Assembly: GCA_001574975.1 (NCBI GenBank)
Contig: KQ965808.1
Span: 62,001 to 126,000, forward strand
Direction: 5' to 3'
Source: Gonapodya prolifera JEL478
Taxonomy: Eukaryota > Monoblepharomycota > Monoblepharidomycetes > Monoblepharidales > Gonapodyaceae
Length of the DNA: 64,000 bases
In this document: piece by piece, positions 58,700-64,000 of the stretch
Layout: each line of letters opens with the position of its first letter
Position numbering within the stretch: the first letter of the stretch is position 1
Program-made: the position numbers and the translations under genes
The notes under the pieces: generated by a model
The model's database searches: none
Seen by the model: the letters and a program-made list of their open reading frames with translations, nothing else
Told to the model about the DNA's origin: nothing

Positions 58700-60180
58700 A
58701 TGACTGTCCCCCAATCGTCGCCGTCGACCCCATCGAGTGACCTCCTCCCCGGCGAAGAAGAGTTGATGCCAGGAGTCTACCTGACGCGGCGACCTGGCGC
58801 GGCTGCTCAACGAGGTCAGACACAGACCTCCACACTGCCCAAGCTGGACGACGAAAGAGACGTGTTCGAACTCGGCTTGGCGGATGATGTCGAGGCGATT
58901 GAAGAAGGTGCGTGAGGGAGAGGGGGTGGTTTTGGAGGGGGTGATGGTGCGCAACCGTATTTTGGACGGGAGCATGCTTTTTCAGAGGGGAGACACCGGG
59001 GCTTAGCCGAGCTTTTTTTCTTTTGGGAGAGGAGGAAACCTGGATGGGATCGCCCCGTCGGACGTCTCCGCTCTCCACATTTGATCCGCGCGCACACGGC
59101 AGACGTCGACTCCAGCTTCTTGAGCTCGCGTTACTCCAAGCCCGAAATGCGCAGAAGCGCTTTCAATCTCTTAATTTTATTGTGGCACAGAATGAGTGTG
59201 GCTGCTGGATGTGATCAGCAGAGGAAGGCTTCTGCAAGACTGGTCGCGAAACTTGGAGATCAAGCCTTGTATACTGTTTTGGGAGAAAAGAGAACGCGAA
59301 CGGGCTCGTCCCGTCGAACGTCCACGGACCACGCTCTCCCAATGGATGGTGGCTAGTCTCTTCTCCATTTACTTACTGTGTGACTGGAAAGTGCCATTAG
59401 AGGACGCGGTGTGCTGGAGCAGTTGCCAAGACCGGTGGAGTCTCCACAGTTTTCTTTTTTGGGAGCATGAGTGGACGCGGACGGCTCGTTCTGTCGAACA
59501 TCTCCAATCTTCCTTCGATGGAGGCTCTTAACGTTTTGGGCTGTGATTGCACGACCTCTCGCGGAGTGTGTGCACAGCATGGATCGTCATGGCGAGAGAT
59601 AACTTTTCTGGCGACGGGTGGAGACGAGTTCCTAAAACTGTCGCGCGCGCTCACACCGTTCTAAATCACTTTCTTCTTCCCACCCTCTCACGCCTCCCGA
59701 ACAGAAATAACCCACCTCCGCACCTCCCTCACTCACCTCCTTCGCTCCAACTCCGAAATCCGCTCCTACATCTCCACCTCGGGCGACACCGACCCTGAAC
59801 TCCCACTCGCAATTTTGGAGAACGACCGCGTGATCAAAAGACGGATGGACAGGGTGCGCAAGTTGCAGGAAATGGTCGGGGTGTTGGAGCGGAGGAGTAA
59901 GGGGAGTGTGGGGGTCGTGGCCGTGCCGGGACAGGTTGCAGGGACCAGTTCGGCGGTGGTAGGAGCGCAGGCCGACAGCAGTACGCAATCTGGTGTTGGT
60001 GAGACAGGAGCACCGGCATTAGGTTCAGCGAGTTTGCCAGCATCGACACCTGGTGTGGCTGGATCGGTCTCCCACGAACACTCTGGGCCAACTGCTGAAC
60101 AAGCTGCGTCAAGTACGTCAGCGCTGAACGTCGTGGCTGGAGGTCAGGAGGAAGAGGAAGAGGAGGGTGTGTACTTGTAA
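58700..60180 (+). CDS. Conserved-looking coiled-coil protein, unknown function
   Basis: Exons 58700-58907 and 59705-60180 give 227 residues. The N-terminus has LLPGEEELMPGVYLTRRPGA and KLDDERDVFELGLADDVEAI. Exon 2 continues ITHLRTSLTHLLRSNSEIRS, then DPELPLAILENDRVIKRRMD, RVRKLQEMVGVLERR. The pattern LLRSN, AI-EN-VI and a final helix resembles a small conserved eukaryotic coiled-coil family whose name I cannot recall with certainty. The tail is Ser/Ala/Gly-rich and ends in an acidic EEEEEEGVYL. The intron is 797 bases, far longer than others here, and contains three of the degenerate repeats at 59011-61480. A truncated copy of exon 1 and the start of the intron occurs at 60496. Confidence 0.7.
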
Positions 60181-60495
60181 ATTTGTTGGGATGGTGGCAC
60201 GATGTGGCCACTCCATGTTTTGTACTCAATCCGGTAATAGTGACATAGTGATAAATTGAAGGAGATATTGGACGTCAGCTCGGTTCTGTCCCAGAAGTTA
60301 ATATGCAATTCGAAAGGGCACCAACGAATATCACTTGACAGCTCCAAGTGCCCACCCTTATTTCCTGCATGGAACAATAATGAACCAGGAGTGAGTTATG
60401 GGGAGGGGAAAGGGGAAGAAGGAAGAGTATCCCTGTGCCCGTGCACCCCTTGGTTGCTGCCGCGTAATTTGTCACACTTCCACAACTCGGATCCA
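60181..60495. other. Intergenic region
   Basis: Between the coiled-coil gene and its truncated copy. Nothing recognised. Confidence 0.5.
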
Positions 60496-60718
60496 ATGAC
60501 TGCCCCCGAGTCGCCACTGTCTTCCCCAGCAAGCGGTCTTCTCCCTGGTGAAGTCGAGTTGGTGCCGGGAGTTTAACCTGACTAAAAGACTGGGTGCGAC
60601 TGCCACGCTGATCATGAGCTAGTCAGACACAATCCACCACTCTGCCCAAGCTGGACGACATGCAACATGTATTCGAATTTGGAATGGTGGGTGATGTCTA
60701 GTCCATTCAAGAAGGTGC
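60496..60718 (+). pseudogene. Truncated copy of the coiled-coil gene at 58700
   Basis: Starts MTAPESPLSSPASGLLPGEV, matching the exon 1 of the upstream gene. TAA replaces the tyrosine codon region after LVPGV at about 60574. Later words (CTGCCCAAGCTGGACGAC, GTATTCGAATTTGGAATGG) still align, as does the start of the intron, but exon 2 is absent. It is a dead partial duplication. Confidence 0.75.
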
Positions 60719-60988
60719 TTGGTGAGCAGTGTTGATTGTGTGCGAGTGGGTGACGGTGTGCATCGACGCTCGTAGAGAAAGCAGCGGTGGAGGTGGACAC
60801 AGACCCGACTTGCAAAGCTTTGTTTTGCTTTTTCGGGTAAGCGGAAACGTGACTTGGGAGATCCAGTCGCGCGTTTCAATTCTTCAAGATCGATCGGCGC
60901 CGGTCCGGAGGTGCTTTTAATCTCACAAATTTGTCGATGGATGGTTTGAGAGCGATCTCGGGGCTGGAAGTATCTGGAGCCCGGAGTA

Positions 60989-62023
60989 GTGGCAGAACTC
61001 TTTTTCCTTTTTTTTTTTTTTTGGAGAATGGAGAACGAGGACGGGTCCGTCTTGTCGAACGCCCCTTCTCTCCAGGAATTGCCATTACAATCTGCCTTGA
61101 CCGTACTTCCTGAAATTGTTGGGCTTGCGCAAGCGGAAGCTCAAAAGAACAAAGGAATTTCATCGATGGGCTGGCTGTCTGCAGCCTATGTGATCTGCCG
61201 AAGTAATCTCCAAGCTTTTGGGCCGCATTCCTTTTTGAGGGAGAAGTGGATTAAGGCCGATGCCTGGGCTCCTCCCATCAAGCTTATCCTTTCTCCTGCT
61301 TTGACCATGTTTCACTCCTTTCCGGTCTCCTCCCAAGCTCAGCCCTCTTTCCCAGCCGGAATCGTAAACGACAAAGACCTGCTGGTGTTTAACAAGTGTT
61401 TGCCGTCGAATTCGGAGGAACCTTTTTCTTTTTTTGGGAGAGGCAAAACGATGCCGTGCTCTTCCCGTGGAACGTCCCCACTGTCGACATTGCAGCCTGC
61501 ACGTCTTTTTACTCCAGCTTCTCGAGCCTGCGTTACTGGAAGCCTAAAGTATTCGGAATCCTTTCAAGTTTTGTCAACGGGCGGAATGACTTGCGTGCAG
61601 CGAGGTCTCAGGGCTGGAAGCGTCTTGGGGATCACCATCGCAGCAGAATCAGGATGTGTTGACATTGAACTCTTTTTCTTGGATCAGGGGGTGGATCCCA
61701 ATGGCGAGGACGGAGAGACTCTTTACTTGGCAGCCGTTTGTGGACATCTTCATGTCATGCGGCTTCTTGTGGATCGCGGGGCAAACGCACACATTCGCGA
61801 CGATGAGGTGCTGAGGAAAGCAATCCTGCACTGGAAAGAAAACGTGGTGCGCTTCCTTGAAGAATCAGATGCGGAGGGTGGACATGAGGAGGTGGCAATA
61901 CTCAGCCAAATGCATCTTCGACTCGAAAAGAGGCATATTTGGTTGGCCGAATTTCAAATTCGCGAAGCTCAAATCGCTTCAACAGAGTCTTGGAAAAGTT
62001 CTCTGAGAAAAGTGAAGCGATGA
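60989..62023 (+). pseudogene. Ankyrin-repeat reading frame, probably a relic
   Basis: A 344-codon open frame without an ATG at its start; the first in-frame ATG is at 61166 and would give 286 residues. The left two thirds are not recognisable as protein domains and include two of the T-tract repeats. The right third has ankyrin-like units: IAAESGCVDIELFFLDQGVD, LYLAAVCGHLHVMRLLVDRG and ANAHIRDDEVLRKAI. It ends FQIREAQIASTESWKS. Either a divergent gene or the surviving 3' end of a decayed ankyrin gene. Confidence 0.45.
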
Positions 62024-62281
62024 AATGGAGCAAAATGGGGTGGGGGTGGGGAGACATATTGGATTCCTTCACCGCATCAGAAGATGCAAAATGCAGCAAA
62101 CTTTTCTGTATTATAGCCTTCGAATTTAAACACGTGTAAAAGAATAAATGCACCAACTATATCAGTTGTTGAGTGGGGAAATATCGAACATTGAATAACC
62201 ATTTGAGCCCCAGCGACCGAGCGCGTTATACACAGAGCAATTGGCCGGCTCGACAAAGACAGAGTATCATAAAAGAGACAT

Positions 62282-64000
62282 TTAATTTTCGCGAAGTAGA
62301 ACCCTCTCCGTCGAATCCTTGTCGCTCTTTTGTAAAGCGTCCAATTGTGATGGAACAAGAGGTTTCAAATCCATAAACATGCCGCTCTGTAACAGATCTC
62401 CATTTCCACCAGGACCGCGGACATCTACAACCGCAGTTTTGGGCGAGGTGAAAACTTGGCTGGTCATCACTCTCGAGTGGTGGGTCAGGGAGACAGATCT
62501 TTGAGCAAACGCGGATGTAGAGGAGGGACCCGCGGGGCCAAGGTAGGTCCTGTGCAGGTCTGGAGCCACAGAGTCCAGGTTCAGTATATCAACAGGGCTG
62601 AGTAAAAAGGGCAATTAAGTTTGTAGTTGACAATTTTAAGACAAAGTTAACGTGACACTCACATATACCCAAATTGGCCCGTTGTGAGCTGAAGAATTCA
62701 AGAGATTTTCATGAAAACAAAAGAAGAGATCGAATTGCGAGGACAAGCTCACGTTTTTTGCCGAAGCCCAGCCATCTCTAAACACCATTGCGAGCGCGAT
62801 TCCGTTTTCAGGCAGCGCAAAGAGCTCATCGTCTTGCGTCGGCGTAAACTGCGAGTCATCACCGTACAGTCGGTTGTGAAATGGTGCATGGAGTCCCTCT
62901 TTGGGAAGTTGGCAAACACTTACTGGTACGAGTACAAACAACGGCTCTCCGGGATACGGCACGCCTGTTTGAGCGCTGTTTGGGTCCATGTTACACAGTT
63001 TGGCGGCGTAATTGTAGAACCACTAGCGTTATCAGCGGATCCCAGATCAGGTCAGATGCGATAACGAATCGTTTGACGAGGGTGCGGAATTACCCACGTG
63101 GTTGACGACGGTATGTGAATCTGGCGGATTCACGTCCAGACTTCCGGGGAGTTCGGGCGCACCGACTGCTTTTGATGTCGACGCAGGAGCGAAGAACTTG
63201 GTTCCTGGAACCGTGAGCTGGATGAGCTGGGGTGTTGATACCAGAGACTTCGAGCTCGAATCCGAGACAGCGACAGAGCCAGCGTTTGCGTGCGTGCTGG
63301 AAAGAGTAGTCGCTGACACCGAGAGGAGGTCGCTGTGGGGGAGTGTCCCCGCAGTGGGTGGCGCGAGAACACTTGAAGGGACGATTGATAGTGTTGGTGG
63401 CGGAAGTGATTTGGGAAACGCGTCTTGGTGGGTTTGTTCGACCGCAGAGCCGAGGGTCGACTTTGATGGTGAGGTAGGGAATGGCGGTTCGTATGTGGGT
63501 ACTGTGGTGGGGTGCGGAGAGGTGGACGGATCCGCATTTGCAGACAGCAGGCTTTTGCCTTGCGCGGGCTCGCGGTTTGATGATTTCGCTCTACGTGCGG
63601 GTATCAAGCGCAGTCAGAGATTTCGCAACATGAATACCAAATATGTGGTGCGAACCTTTTCTTGAGGAAGTATGCCGCAAGACCGACTGCCAGGGCGATG
63701 ACGGCTGCCAGCGCACCAGCAGTCGCCCCGGCGATGATTCCTACGTTCTGTCCACCTCCGTTTGCTGGGGATTGTGATGTTGTGTCTACCTTTAGGGCTT
63801 GATGTGATGTACGCGTAAGAATTACATCTGCGACGTGTCTTGGTAAGACATGAGACTGTTTTCCTCACAAGTGGGGAGGCAGGCCAGGACGGTAGCATTC
63901 CATGCGGTGCCATTATTGCAAGTGCATCCGATCTCCGGTGTACTATTCCAACTGCAACACAATTGATAGCCGGTGGTGCGTCAACATGTGGATCAGCAAA
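62282..64000 (-). CDS. Single-pass membrane protein with cytoplasmic SH3 domain (5' end outside window)
   Basis: Minus-strand exons are 64000-63869 (partial), 63785-63656, 63590-63098, 63022-62753, 62688-62663 and 62597-62282, with matching phases. Order from the N-terminal side: a cysteine-rich extracellular segment (CCSWNSTPEIGCTCNNGTAW), a membrane helix (VGIIAGATAGALAAVIALAV), a Ser/Thr/Pro-rich stretch of ~160 residues, then an SH3 domain. The SH3 domain reads SQFTPTQDDELFALPENGIA, then MVFRDGWASAKN, then LTTGQFGYIPVDIL. It is built from three exons. A ~100-residue tail follows. Such proteins probably sense surface cues and recruit proline-rich partners, which is inference from the domains. 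The N-terminus and signal peptide lie beyond 64000. Confidence 0.8.

Larger units (their letters stand above)
59011..61480 (+). repeat. Field of five degenerate T-tract/GGGAGA repeats
   Basis: Five blocks share a T-rich run, then GGGAG or GGAGA, and 20-30 bases later a word like GTCCCGTCGAACGTC. They lie at about 59011-59076, 59271-59340, 59448-59512, 60999-61073 and 61421-61480. Three are inside the long intron of the gene at 58700. Blocks 1 and 5 also share downstream sequence (TACTCCAGCTTCTCGAGCC type). The fourth translates as ELFFLFFFFW, and an intact ankyrin region farther right (about 61664) has ELFFLDQGVDPNGEDGE. The field may be a decayed array of ankyrin-type repeats. Confidence 0.55.

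Noticed and set aside
62917-62941. Apparent 25-base intron before the SH3 domain
   Set aside because: The span reads through in frame without a stop and is shorter than any plausible intron here, so I kept it as coding.

Overview
This window is eukaryotic nuclear DNA, almost certainly from a fungus. Genes are split by short GT-AG introns, mostly 50-110 bases. Housekeeping genes are of fungal type: UDP-glucose 4-epimerase without a fused mutarotase domain, mitochondrial cysteine desulfurase NFS1, a mitochondrial PP2C phosphatase and a Bax-inhibitor protein. A tRNA-Tyr gene carries a short intron in the anticodon loop. The many F-box, MYND, ankyrin, SH3 and RING-H2 proteins and the multi-exon seven-helix receptors suggest an early-diverging (chytrid-like) fungus, but the sequence does not settle this. 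The window has a few unresolved bases (253, 4714-4729, 4834, 44296-44297).

Layout. 1-5 kb: epimerase, a coiled-coil protein of unknown role, and a secreted DUF3237 protein. 5-11 kb: two decayed F-box paralogues in inverted orientation flank a membrane RING-H2 gene. 11-13.3 kb: AT-rich non-coding DNA. 13.3-15.3 kb: an F-box protein with several membrane helices. 16-20.5 kb: an intact mitochondrial-type hemerythrin (HHE) gene, a decayed MYND gene and a decayed second HHE copy. 21-26 kb: a small unknown gene, an ankyrin/coiled-coil/SH3 protein and a decayed F-box gene. 26-32 kb: the PP2C phosphatase, a head-to-head pair of decayed MYND genes, and the Bax inhibitor. 32-36.5 kb: a decayed F-box/ankyrin gene, a second RING-H2 gene and a MYND fragment. 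37-39.5 kb: NFS1. 39.8-48.5 kb: two decayed F-box/LRR copies, an RRM plus zinc-knuckle protein, two tandem seven-helix receptor genes (one degenerate) and an intact F-box/LRR gene. 49-52 kb: a long low-complexity protein. 52-57 kb: poorly resolved, with one small MYND gene and a small membrane protein. 57.3 kb: tRNA-Tyr. 58.7-62 kb: a conserved-looking coiled-coil gene, a truncated duplicate of it, and a field of degenerate repeats ending in an ankyrin reading frame. 62.3 kb to the right edge: a single-pass membrane protein with a cytoplasmic SH3 domain, cut by the window end.

The clearest theme is birth and death of gene families. The single-copy metabolic genes splice into uninterrupted proteins, while most copies of the F-box, MYND, HHE, ankyrin and receptor families carry frameshifts, in-frame stops or deletions. 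This argues that the lesions are real decay and not poor sequence. The families are protein-interaction or ubiquitin-adaptor types, which often turn over quickly. No operon-like functional system, CRISPR array or intact mobile element was seen. All splice sites were joined by eye from reading frame, GT/AG signals and family similarity, and are not confirmed by transcripts.
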